Shown: positions 37,296 to 45,687 of the stretch, in pieces
Layout: every line of letters begins with the position of its first letter
Position numbering within the stretch: position 1 is the first letter of the stretch
Source of the DNA: Chloroflexota bacterium
GTDB taxonomy: Bacteria > Chloroflexota > Anaerolineae > UBA7937 > B3-Chlor
Length of the DNA stretch: 64,000 nt
Assembly (NCBI GenBank): GCA_030613785.1
Contig: JAUWLF010000011.1
Coordinates: 1 to 64,000, forward strand
Direction of reading: 5' to 3'
Notes under the pieces: model-generated
Told to the model about the DNA's origin: nothing
Database searches by the model: none
What the model saw: the letters and a program-made list of their open reading frames with translations, nothing else
Translations under genes and position numbers: made by a program

Positions 37296-38503
37296 TCGAC
37301 GGCGTGGTAAGGCTGGGCCCGCAAGACTATGAGGCATACCTGGATCATCAGATATGCGGGCTAGAGGCCCAAATGGACCTCTTGCCGAGCTACGAGACAC
37401 GGTATCAGCTCGAGCTGGCCGAAAGGCTCCAGAGATTCGGAGCTGTACGACCAGGCACGAGCGTCTTATGTCTTGGCGCTAGATTGGGGGCGGAGGTCAG
37501 GGCCTTCATCGACCGCGGCTGCTTCGCCGTTGGCTTGGATCTGAACCCAGGCGAAGGAAACAGACACGTCCTATATGGCGACTTTCATCAACTCCATTTC
37601 GCCAGTGACAGCGTGGACGTGATATTCACCAATGCGCTGGATCACGTTTTCAACCTCAGCATCTTCATCAACCAGATATGTCGGGTGCTGAAACCCAATG
37701 GCCTGCTGATCATGGATCTCGTGAGGGGCAGCGGCGAGGGTGTGAAACCGAGCGTCTATGAGAGCCTGTTCTGGGAGAGGACCGACGACATCCTGGCACC
37801 CTTCCTGGCGGGGGAATTCACCCTGATCGCCAGGGCCGATTTCGCTTGGCCCTGGGCCGGCGAGCACGTGGTACTGAGCAGAAGGGAACGCATGAGCCAG
37901 AGGCAAATGGTCGGCAACGTGATCGAAGAGGCCGCCAGCTTGCCCGGGCGGTGCATGTACCCGGAATTGATATTCCTGCACCAACTGGCGATGGTAGCCC
38001 CTCCAGGCTTGCCCATGGTCGAGCTGGGCACCTTCCAGGGCAGGACCACCGCGCCACTTTGTGCGGCGGCGAAGCAGATCGGCTCTGAGGTCGTGACGAT
38101 CGACAACTACATGCAGGACCCAGCCTTCACCGACTGGCCGAAGGGATACGACGAAGACCCAGAATGCGGCAAGACGCCCGAGGAGTATGCGGAACTGACA
38201 CGGCAGAACCTGGCCAGCCTGGGCTACGAGCCCCGCATCATCATCGGCGATTCGGCTACCGTGCCCGAAGGGATCGAGGAGGTGGGCCTGCTGTTCATCG
38301 ACAGCGAGCACACAGCGGAGAAATTCAAGGAAGAGTGCGATGCCTGGCTTCCCCTGATGAAAGAGGGCAGCATCCTCGCTTGCCACGACTACGAGCAACC
38401 GACGTGGCCCGCGATGACACCAGCGATAGACGAACGAATCACGCCGGACGAGTGGGAGCGCTTGGGCCTGGTGATTTGGCTCATAGGATTCAAGAAGAAA
38501 TGA
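37292..38503 (+). CDS. Two-domain SAM-dependent methyltransferase protein, GTG start
   Basis: N domain TSVLCLGARLGAEVRAFIDRGCFAVGLDLNPG; C domain LPMVELGTFQGRTTAPLCAAAKQIGSEVVTIDNYM...GLLFIDSEHTAEKFKEECDAWLPLMKEGSILACHDY. Confidence 0.75.
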   Translation: MIDGVVRLGPQDYEAYLDHQICGLEAQMDLLPSYETRYQLELAERLQRFGAVRPGTSVLCLGARLGAEVRAFIDRGCFAVGLDLNPGEGNRHVLYGDFHQLHFASDSVDVIFTNALDHVFNLSIFINQICRVLKPNGLLIMDLVRGSGEGVKPSVYESLFWERTDDILAPFLAGEFTLIARADFAWPWAGEHVVLSRRERMSQRQMVGNVIEEAASLPGRCMYPELIFLHQLAMVAPPGLPMVELGTFQGRTTAPLCAAAKQIGSEVVTIDNYMQDPAFTDWPKGYDEDPECGKTPEEYAELTRQNLASLGYEPRIIIGDSATVPEGIEEVGLLFIDSEHTAEKFKEECDAWLPLMKEGSILACHDYEQPTWPAMTPAIDERITPDEWERLGLVIWLIGFKKK

Positions 38504-39471
38504 AGATCCTGGTCGCAACGCCGGTCATGCGTGGCGAACTATTCAAGCGGGCTTGGATGTCCTGGTATGGGATGGACTGGGATGGACAAGTTGACTACTT
38601 CCAGATGGTCGGTGGCGACGATGCTCCTCTCCCATACGACAACGTAGTCGGGAAGTACAACGATGCTCGGACGGCACTGCTATGTGGCGATTACGACGCA
38701 CTGTTGACCGTCGAGAGCGACACGATCGTGCCCAAGGACACGCTGACGCGTCTCGTGGCCATGGACACAGATGTAGCTTATGGCCTCTACGTGTGGCGCC
38801 ACGGCTATCCCTGGTGGACAGCCTACACCATCGTGGAGGAGGCGAAGGGCCAATCCCTGAGCGGCATACCGGAGAAGGCAAAAGAACTGTGGGGACAGGT
38901 CATAGAGACGCAGGGCGTCGGCAATGGCTGTACGTTGATCAAGCGTCACGTGATGGAGGCCATAGAATTCAAGTGGTCCATGGGGGAGTTCGGTTGCTGT
39001 GACTGGCATCTCTCACTGGACTGCCAGCGGCTTGGCTTTGTCCAAAAGCATGACCTGGGCCTGATCTGCGGCCACATCGCAACAGAGCCACTTCACAGGA
39101 TCCTGTGGCCGGATGCCGAAGCCGAGGGGCTATATCGGACGGAGATGTTGGGCAGCTGGAATCCACTACCGAAACACGAAGACGACAAATGGCTGACGGG
39201 AACAAACCTAGCAGAGCCAGCAATAGAAGGAGCAATAATCATGGACGGAACGGTGAAGATGGAAGTCGTGCAACGGTTTCACTGGAAGGACGGCATCTAT
39301 GGCGATCCGGGCCAGGTGATCAGCGTATCTGAAAAGACGGCTGAGAGGCTGGAGCGCCGGGGCATGGCAAAGCTGGTGAAGGAGAAGCCAAAGAGACGGA
39401 AGGCGAAGAGCGAGGTCGAAGAGCCGGGCCTGAAGCTGAAGGAGCCGTGCGCGGGGTGTGACGAGGATTGA
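38500..39471 (+). CDS. Glycosyltransferase (GT-A-like)
   Basis: ATGA overlap; MKILVATPVMRGELFKRAWMSWYG...NDARTALLCGDYDALLTVESDTIVPKDTLTRLVAM. Confidence 0.7.
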   Translation: MKILVATPVMRGELFKRAWMSWYGMDWDGQVDYFQMVGGDDAPLPYDNVVGKYNDARTALLCGDYDALLTVESDTIVPKDTLTRLVAMDTDVAYGLYVWRHGYPWWTAYTIVEEAKGQSLSGIPEKAKELWGQVIETQGVGNGCTLIKRHVMEAIEFKWSMGEFGCCDWHLSLDCQRLGFVQKHDLGLICGHIATEPLHRILWPDAEAEGLYRTEMLGSWNPLPKHEDDKWLTGTNLAEPAIEGAIIMDGTVKMEVVQRFHWKDGIYGDPGQVISVSEKTAERLERRGMAKLVKEKPKRRKAKSEVEEPGLKLKEPCAGCDED

Positions 39472-40625
39472 GAGCCGCACCGAGGAGCTTTGAGCTAATC
39501 GCGAAGGCCAGGACCTTTGCCTTAGACGCCGCGCCAAGAACCTTCGCACTGATAGCCAAGGCACGCGCTTTAGTGAGGATATACATGGCACGATTATTGG
39601 AAACAGGCCAAGAGACTTGCTACTCAGTGTGGGACGATGGCGACTATGAGATCGGCGTCGACAAGGCGTACACCGTCGAGACGCTGGGCGACTACGCGGG
39701 CAATAGCGACATCGAAGTTGCCCACTACGCCAGCAATCAAATCACCTTCACCGCCATCGGGAACATCGTTGCTGATGGGGCTGGTGGGATGGTTACATTC
39801 TTGGCGGGTGACACTGTTGTCATCAAGGGCAGCGCAAACAACGATGGTGTCTTTACCGTGGCAGTTGGCGGTGTGGCCGGGCAGTTCACCACAATAGAGG
39901 CGATAGTCAATGAGGGGCCTGGGGCTTACATCTCGTTCTACAAGAGGACAGCGCATTCAAATAACGCTGTCCAGGATGACCAAACGGGTCTGATGTGGAG
40001 CAGGAATACCAGCGTTGGCGAGCGGGTGGGTGAACTTAGCAACGGCACACTGGATTGGTATGATGCGGTGGGGTCACGGTTCCCTCTCTACGCCATCGCC
40101 AACACAGTTAGTTGCATCATGCCAGGCAATATCTTCCGTGTCATCGGTGGTGCCGCCCTCACACAATTCCATCAAGGGGATATGATTCAATGTGCGGGAT
40201 TCGTCAATCCCGTCAACAACCTACCGAATATGTACGTTGTCTCAGCAACGCCCAACGGTGCTGACTTGGACATTCTTGTGGACAGCGGCGAAGAAGTCCT
40301 CATAGCAGAAGGCGCAGTAGGTGATACCATCTATCTCGTGTGCCGCTCTATCTTCGCATACATGGCTGGCGCACGGCTGGCGGGCCTGAGCAACCTCACG
40401 GATTGGCGGGTGCCGAACTGGAAGGAAGCGGAGTCTTTGTTGGACCATGAAGCACCAACTGCCTATCCCGACGCCGTGAGTTTTCCAGCCTGGCCTGCCT
40501 ATGTATGGACAGGGACCACTTATACTTTCGCAGCGGCCTTCGCAATGTTTATGCGATACGATAGACCCCTACCTAGTGCTACCGCGAAAACAGCCGTATA
40601 CATCACCGCCCTAGTCCGAGGATAA
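39468..40625 (+). CDS. Structural/adhesin-like protein with Lcl/DUF1566-like C-terminus; alternative ATG at 39585
   Basis: DQTGLMWSRN...GARLAGLSNLTDWRVPNWKEAESLLDHEAP...YVWTGTTY...YITALVRG. Confidence 0.6.
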   Translation: MRAAPRSFELIAKARTFALDAAPRTFALIAKARALVRIYMARLLETGQETCYSVWDDGDYEIGVDKAYTVETLGDYAGNSDIEVAHYASNQITFTAIGNIVADGAGGMVTFLAGDTVVIKGSANNDGVFTVAVGGVAGQFTTIEAIVNEGPGAYISFYKRTAHSNNAVQDDQTGLMWSRNTSVGERVGELSNGTLDWYDAVGSRFPLYAIANTVSCIMPGNIFRVIGGAALTQFHQGDMIQCAGFVNPVNNLPNMYVVSATPNGADLDILVDSGEEVLIAEGAVGDTIYLVCRSIFAYMAGARLAGLSNLTDWRVPNWKEAESLLDHEAPTAYPDAVSFPAWPAYVWTGTTYTFAAAFAMFMRYDRPLPSATAKTAVYITALVRG

Positions 40626-40626
40626 C

Positions 40627-40968
40627 ATGACAGAACTCACACCAGCAGAACTACAGAAGTTGACGCAGGCAGAACTCATCGCCATTATCCTAGACGACCA
40701 GCGGATTGACGCCAGCCTACCCATCGAGCGGGACAAGTACGGCAACTCTATCAGGCAGTTGCAGAGAACGAAGGATGCCTATGGCAAGGTTGTTGAGGAG
40801 CGGGTCATTCGCTGGACATACTACGATGCCGAAGAGGGCATTGTGGACGAAATCATCGTTGAGGATGATAAAGAGCAGCTAGTTGTAAAGCACCACATAG
40901 ATGGCAGGCAGCCAACTGCAGTGAAGCGATTGATAGCTGAGCTGACACCAATTCCGTTGGAGAGATAA
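40627..40968 (+). CDS. Phage hypothetical protein
   Basis: 113 aa, between structural genes. Confidence 0.5.
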   Translation: MTELTPAELQKLTQAELIAIILDDQRIDASLPIERDKYGNSIRQLQRTKDAYGKVVEERVIRWTYYDAEEGIVDEIIVEDDKEQLVVKHHIDGRQPTAVKRLIAELTPIPLER

Positions 40969-41312
40969 TGGGCGAACGAGGAATCGTAGGCACTCAGACC
41001 CTTGAACACGCGGTGGGCGAAGAGATAACACGCACGCTCGACGTTGGCCTAGTGGGCACTGCCGCAGGCGCGGTGACGAATCCAGACATGACAGTGACGC
41101 GACTATCCGATGGCGTGGACGTGACTGCAATAGTTACCAGCGGAATTATGGCAATCGCTGGCCAGATCATTACCCTGTTGACGGTAGGTGGCGTGGCTCC
41201 TGCAAGTCTCACTGAGGGCGAGCAATACCGCGTGGATGTGACCTATGACAAAGACGGGCAGGTGGACGTGAAAACCGAGTTCAAGTTGGCCTGCCCGGAT
41301 GTGGAGCCATAG
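40968..41312 (+). CDS. Phage hypothetical protein
   Basis: 114 aa, ATG overlaps the preceding stop region. Confidence 0.5.
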   Translation: MGERGIVGTQTLEHAVGEEITRTLDVGLVGTAAGAVTNPDMTVTRLSDGVDVTAIVTSGIMAIAGQIITLLTVGGVAPASLTEGEQYRVDVTYDKDGQVDVKTEFKLACPDVEP

Positions 41313-41314
41313 AC

Positions 41315-42157
41315 ATGGCCAGAAATGAATGCGACTACTGCGAAGTTGACGACATCAAACTGGCGCTGGGAGACCAGTGGACCTCCGGGGCCAAGCATGA
41401 CCGCTCACTGGAACATGCCATAGAGGAAGCGTCGCGGCTGATAGACCTGGAGCTTGGCTGGGGCGATTGCCATTGTGCAGCCAGGGATTCGACGCCAACA
41501 GCCCGATACTTCGATTCGCTGAGTGGGCTAGAGGCAGAGATCGACCGCTGCCTGGATGGTGCATACTACGCAGCGAACAGCATCACCTTCACCTTGCTAG
41601 GTAGTACCATCACCGACACAGCCAACGGTCTCGCCGTTTTTCTGACCGGGGACGTCATCCTGATCAGTGGATCAGTCAGCAATGATGGGACCTACATCAT
41701 TACTACCGGCGGTGTGGCGGGCACGATAGTTGTTGCTGAGGCGTTGGTCGGAGAACCGGCCGGGGCTGTTGTGTCCATCACCACATTCAGGGTAGAGGTC
41801 GATGAAACCGAGACGGGCGTGTACGTCACCTGGATCAAAGGCACCGACTTCATCGTCTGGCCGTACAACAACGACTGGCTGGCGCGCCTAGTGATCAAGA
41901 CCGGGGCCACCAAGATCTTCTCGGAGGGCCAGCAGACCTTGAGGATAACCGCGCGCTGGGGAGGCTACAGGATCCCGCCGGCGGTGATCAGGAAGGCCGC
42001 GATCATCATGGTGGCCAAGGCGTTCAAACGGGGCATGCAACTGTACCAGGACACCGGCGCCATCGAGGAACTGGGCCAATTGAAGTACGTGCTGGCCATC
42101 GACCCGGAGGTGGAGGAGATCCTGAAGATCGTGCCGAGGAGGGTGAACTTTGGCTGA
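41315..42157 (+). CDS. Head-tail connector-like protein with an inserted beta-domain
   Basis: Helical N- and C-terminal halves separated by AANSITFTLLGSTITDTANGLAVFLTGDVILISGSVSNDGTYIITTGGVAG. Confidence 0.55.
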   Translation: MARNECDYCEVDDIKLALGDQWTSGAKHDRSLEHAIEEASRLIDLELGWGDCHCAARDSTPTARYFDSLSGLEAEIDRCLDGAYYAANSITFTLLGSTITDTANGLAVFLTGDVILISGSVSNDGTYIITTGGVAGTIVVAEALVGEPAGAVVSITTFRVEVDETETGVYVTWIKGTDFIVWPYNNDWLARLVIKTGATKIFSEGQQTLRITARWGGYRIPPAVIRKAAIIMVAKAFKRGMQLYQDTGAIEELGQLKYVLAIDPEVEEILKIVPRRVNFG

Positions 42158-42590
42158 TCCAGAAACCTACTTCGAGATGTCCAGCCGCGAGGCGGCTGCT
42201 GGTGGTGGCCCCTTCACCATCGAGGTGGAAGGGCTTGACGAGCTGCAAGAGGCATTGGAGAAACTGGGAGCCGACTGGAAAAAGTATGCCGGCCCAGCAT
42301 TGGGCCATGGCCTGGCGGCGATCGTCACCGATGCGAGGAAAGAAGCCCCCGTCGATGAGGGCATCCTGCGGGCCAGCATAGGCTCAGAGATCCTGCGGAC
42401 GGCTGGATCCGAGATCGTGGGCAGGGTAGGCAGCAAGGTAGTCTATGCCTCCTACCAGGAATTCGGGACGCGCTACCAATCAGGCAAACCCTTCTTGCTA
42501 CCTGCCCTGGAGAAGAACCGCGATAGGGTGGTCAAACTTTTCGAGAAGGGCATCGACGAGGCACTGAGACGATTGGGGCTGAAGCCATGA
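42150..42590 (+). CDS. HK97 gp10-family head-tail protein
   Basis: VEGLDELQEALEKLGADWKKYAGPALGHGLAAIVTDARKEAPVDEGILRASIG...YASYQEFGTRYQSGKPFLLPALEKNRDRV. Confidence 0.85.
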   Translation: MADPETYFEMSSREAAAGGGPFTIEVEGLDELQEALEKLGADWKKYAGPALGHGLAAIVTDARKEAPVDEGILRASIGSEILRTAGSEIVGRVGSKVVYASYQEFGTRYQSGKPFLLPALEKNRDRVVKLFEKGIDEALRRLGLKP

Positions 42591-43033
42591 GCCTACCAGC
42601 CATCCTGACAGCGACCGCTGCGCTGGAGAATGCAAACCAGGTGGCCTTGGGAATCAACCACGCTTTCGACACCCCGCCTGAAATCCTGAGCGATTTGCCG
42701 GTGGCGGTACGCTTCGCCGAATCGACACCCATGATGCACGGCTCAGGCATGATGGGCCGATACAATATCTACAACTTCAAGATCGAGGTCCACTGGCCGC
42801 GGGGAGTCCTGCTCGAGGCCGTCGAGCAATGCTTCCCCACCATACGAGCCTACCAGGACCTCTACACCGCAAACCTGAGCATCAGCGGGACGTGCGACGT
42901 GAGCGGCTTCAGGGAGCCGGCCTGTGATGGCCCCGTTCGGCTGAAGTATGGACCTGAGAGCGAAGAGACGATCGGCATCATATTCTACATGTGGGCGAAG
43001 GAGATCCTGGACGACATAACGGTCGAGCTATAG
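42587..43033 (+). CDS. Tail completion/minor tail protein (putative)
   Basis: Position between the gp10-like gene and the major tail gene. Confidence 0.5.
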   Translation: MSLPAILTATAALENANQVALGINHAFDTPPEILSDLPVAVRFAESTPMMHGSGMMGRYNIYNFKIEVHWPRGVLLEAVEQCFPTIRAYQDLYTANLSISGTCDVSGFREPACDGPVRLKYGPESEETIGIIFYMWAKEILDDITVEL

Positions 43034-43043
43034 GGGGTGAAAC

Positions 43044-44141
43044 ATGGTAACGGGAATACGTGATCTACGACAGATGCAGATCGCATTTCAGAAGGACGAA
43101 GAGGGCGAGCCAGCATGCTCCAGGGCGGTGACACCTTCGGCCAGGCTGGTGGGCAAATACGGGATGAAGAAGACGGTCAATCGTGTCTTCCCCACCGAGG
43201 CGACGGGGCTCATAGCCAGCCACATCATCGGCAGGAACTACGATCCGTGGCTGCTTTGCGAAGTCCCAATGGATACCGGGGATGAGGCCTTGACATACGA
43301 ACAGTTCCCCTGGTATCTGGCAATGGGCATCAAGAAGGGTGTGACTGGGGAGGGTGTGGGGCTGGACAAGACCTGGACCTATTGCCCGACTCTCACCGCA
43401 GGCGACATGCCCGACTTGGCGACGATCCGCTATGGTGACAATGCGGCGGTGTGGCAGACCACGTGCGCGTTCGCCAGACAACTCGTGATCAGCGGCTCGT
43501 TCAAGGGACCCTGGAACATGAAGGCGGACGTGATCGGCCGCGACATGAAGAACACCTACCTCTACAAGGGCTACGGTCTCTACGGCGACTACCCCGACCC
43601 GTACAGCCCGTACTACGACATGTTCTTCGAGACGATCGCGTATCCGACGCCGCTCAACACGATCCTGGGCCAGACCACTAGCTTCTACATCAATACATCA
43701 TGTGAGTTCGCAGCTACGCCCACGAAGCACACGGGATCCCTGATCGACTGGAAGGTGACGATCCCTGCGTTCCATCCCAAGTTCTTCCAAGACGGCGAGC
43801 TGTATTACACCACCATGGGCCAGGCGTCCCGCCATTTGGCCTTGGAGGCCACACTGGAATTCGACACCGATCTGGCGAAGCACAAGGTGTGGGATGGCTG
43901 GATAAACCGGACCCCGATGTACATCCGCCTACAGTCTGTAGGGGCCATGATGACAGGCGTAGCAGTGCCGTACTCAGCCACGATCGACATGGTGCTGGAG
44001 ATAGACAGCTTCGAGACGCTGGACGAACGCGACGGGAACGATACCATCAAGTTCACCGCACGGAGCGTCTACGACGTGGCCTGCGACGTGCCGGAATGGT
44101 GCATCTACGTAGTGAACCTCGATAGCGCGCTGCCTACATAG
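43044..44141 (+). CDS. Major tail protein-like
   Basis: 365 aa, upstream of the tail chaperone frameshift pair; beta-rich composition. Confidence 0.6.
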   Translation: MVTGIRDLRQMQIAFQKDEEGEPACSRAVTPSARLVGKYGMKKTVNRVFPTEATGLIASHIIGRNYDPWLLCEVPMDTGDEALTYEQFPWYLAMGIKKGVTGEGVGLDKTWTYCPTLTAGDMPDLATIRYGDNAAVWQTTCAFARQLVISGSFKGPWNMKADVIGRDMKNTYLYKGYGLYGDYPDPYSPYYDMFFETIAYPTPLNTILGQTTSFYINTSCEFAATPTKHTGSLIDWKVTIPAFHPKFFQDGELYYTTMGQASRHLALEATLEFDTDLAKHKVWDGWINRTPMYIRLQSVGAMMTGVAVPYSATIDMVLEIDSFETLDERDGNDTIKFTARSVYDVACDVPEWCIYVVNLDSALPT

Positions 44142-44148
44142 GAGCAGT

Positions 44149-44166
44149 CTACCGAGCGCTCGGTAG
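44149..44166. repeat. Dispersed palindrome copy 4, perfect: CTACCGAGCGCTCGGTAG (16-mer core 44150-44165)
   Basis: 18-bp perfect palindrome, intergenic before the tail chaperone gene. Confidence 0.88.
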
Positions 44167-44184
44167 GAATAACAGGAGGGAGAG

Positions 44185-44433
44185 ATGGCCAAGGAAACGT
44201 GGGAGATCGAACTTTCAGAAGTGACGCTCGACGACGTTATCACATTAGAGGGTATGAGTAGCGGCCTTATCTCATGCAAAGAGATCAAGACATTCCTGGG
44301 GCGCCTAGTGTCCAACAAGACCGAAGAAGACATCGGACAGATACCTCTTCCTGAACTCAGAGAGCACTTGACGGCAGTGGGTATAGCCGTCAAGGAAGCG
44401 GTGGCCATCCCAAAAGAGAGCGCCACGCCCTGA
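44185..44433 (+). CDS. Tail assembly chaperone, zero-frame product (82 aa)
   Basis: Position between major tail and tape measure genes; GGAGGGAGAG RBS. Confidence 0.75.
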   Translation: MAKETWEIELSEVTLDDVITLEGMSSGLISCKEIKTFLGRLVSNKTEEDIGQIPLPELREHLTAVGIAVKEAVAIPKESATP

Positions 44434-44600
44434 TAGCGTGGCTTGATGGGGCCGACATCTCACCGCCTTCGTGGGTGAGCTCACTGGTGCTGGCAGAACT
44501 GTGGCACATGCCGCCATGGGAAGTGGAAAAGGCCCCGCTGATCTGGATCATCAGGGCCGCTGAATTCTGCAAACTCCGACAGTCGATCAAGGGATACTAG
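44185..44600 (+). CDS. Tail assembly chaperone, -1 frameshift product (77 + 61 aa)
   Basis: Slippery C_CCA_AAA at 44409-44415, 6-nt spacer, GCCACGC/GCGTGGC hairpin 44422-44442; -1 frame open to TAG 44598-44600. Confidence 0.85.
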
Positions 44601-45680
44601 ATGCCGGAAGTCTTCATACTCCTCAAAGCGAAAGACGAAGCCAGCGGAATCATCAAGGGCATCGCCAAGGAAAGCGGTGACCTCAAAAGCGCCTTGCTGG
44701 GCGCAGGTCTGCTCGGAGTCACCGCCATTGCCGGCATAGGCGTGGGACTAGGGAAGCTGGCCTACGATGCCGCACAGTTAGAACCTGTCCGCATCACCTT
44801 CGACAACCTCACCGAAAGCATTGGCTCCAGCGCTGATGAAATGCTGAACGCCCTCAAGCCCGCCACGATGGGCGTAGTATCCGAGGCCGACTTGATGAAA
44901 GCGGCCAATAAGCTGATGGCGATGGGTCTTGCCGACAGCGCAGAGGAAGCAGCGCAGCTTGCAGAGATGGCCGTCACATTGGGCGTGGCGATGGGTGAAG
45001 ATGCCGTCCCTGCCTTAGAATCATTCACCTTGATGCTTGCCAACCAATCAATCCCCAGGCTGGACACCTTCGGCATCTCGTCGGGCAAGGTTCGTGAGCG
45101 CATAGACGAGCTGATGAAGTCCACCGAAGGCATGACCCGCGAAGAAGCGTTTATGATCGCGGTTCTGGATGAAGGCAACAAATCTATGGACAAGGCGGGG
45201 GACATCACCGGAACCGCCGCGGTGAAGATGGGGGCCTTCCAAACCAAGGTAAAGGATGCCAAGGACGATCTAGGCGAGGCGCTGCTGCCGGTGCTGGAGA
45301 CCCTCTTGGACGAAGCGATCGGCCCGTTGATCGAGATGCTGGCCGATGACCTCATCCCCATCATGGCGGAGCACCTACCTGGAGCGATCACAGCCACGAT
45401 TGAGGTATTCCGAACCCTTGCAGACCTGATCGGCGACATCCTGGAAGCGATCCAGGCGTTGGACAAGTGGACGGCGGAGCACCTCGCGCCGCCGGAGATG
45501 CGTGGCTACATGGGGCGTGTCGCGGGCACAGAATACACGCAAAGCTACATGGGGCCAACCGAAGGCGGCAGGTGGGGCCAACGGGTGGAGATCAACGTCC
45601 ACGGGCTACCTGGGGTGGCCGATTACATCAGGGACGCCATCGAGACCGAGGGCGGCCACACCATAGGGCCAGGGATATAG
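44601..45680 (+). CDS. Short tail tape measure protein (359 aa)
   Basis: Ala/Gly-rich helical protein directly after the chaperone pair; LGAGLLGVTAIAGIGVGLGKLAYDAAQLEPVRITFDNLTES. Confidence 0.75.
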   Translation: MPEVFILLKAKDEASGIIKGIAKESGDLKSALLGAGLLGVTAIAGIGVGLGKLAYDAAQLEPVRITFDNLTESIGSSADEMLNALKPATMGVVSEADLMKAANKLMAMGLADSAEEAAQLAEMAVTLGVAMGEDAVPALESFTLMLANQSIPRLDTFGISSGKVRERIDELMKSTEGMTREEAFMIAVLDEGNKSMDKAGDITGTAAVKMGAFQTKVKDAKDDLGEALLPVLETLLDEAIGPLIEMLADDLIPIMAEHLPGAITATIEVFRTLADLIGDILEAIQALDKWTAEHLAPPEMRGYMGRVAGTEYTQSYMGPTEGGRWGQRVEINVHGLPGVADYIRDAIETEGGHTIGPGI

Positions 45681-45687
45681 GAGAGAG

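Noticed and set aside
39468-40625. Diversity-generating retroelement target (C-type lectin-like protein)
   Set aside because: No reverse transcriptase, template repeat or variable repeat found in the window.
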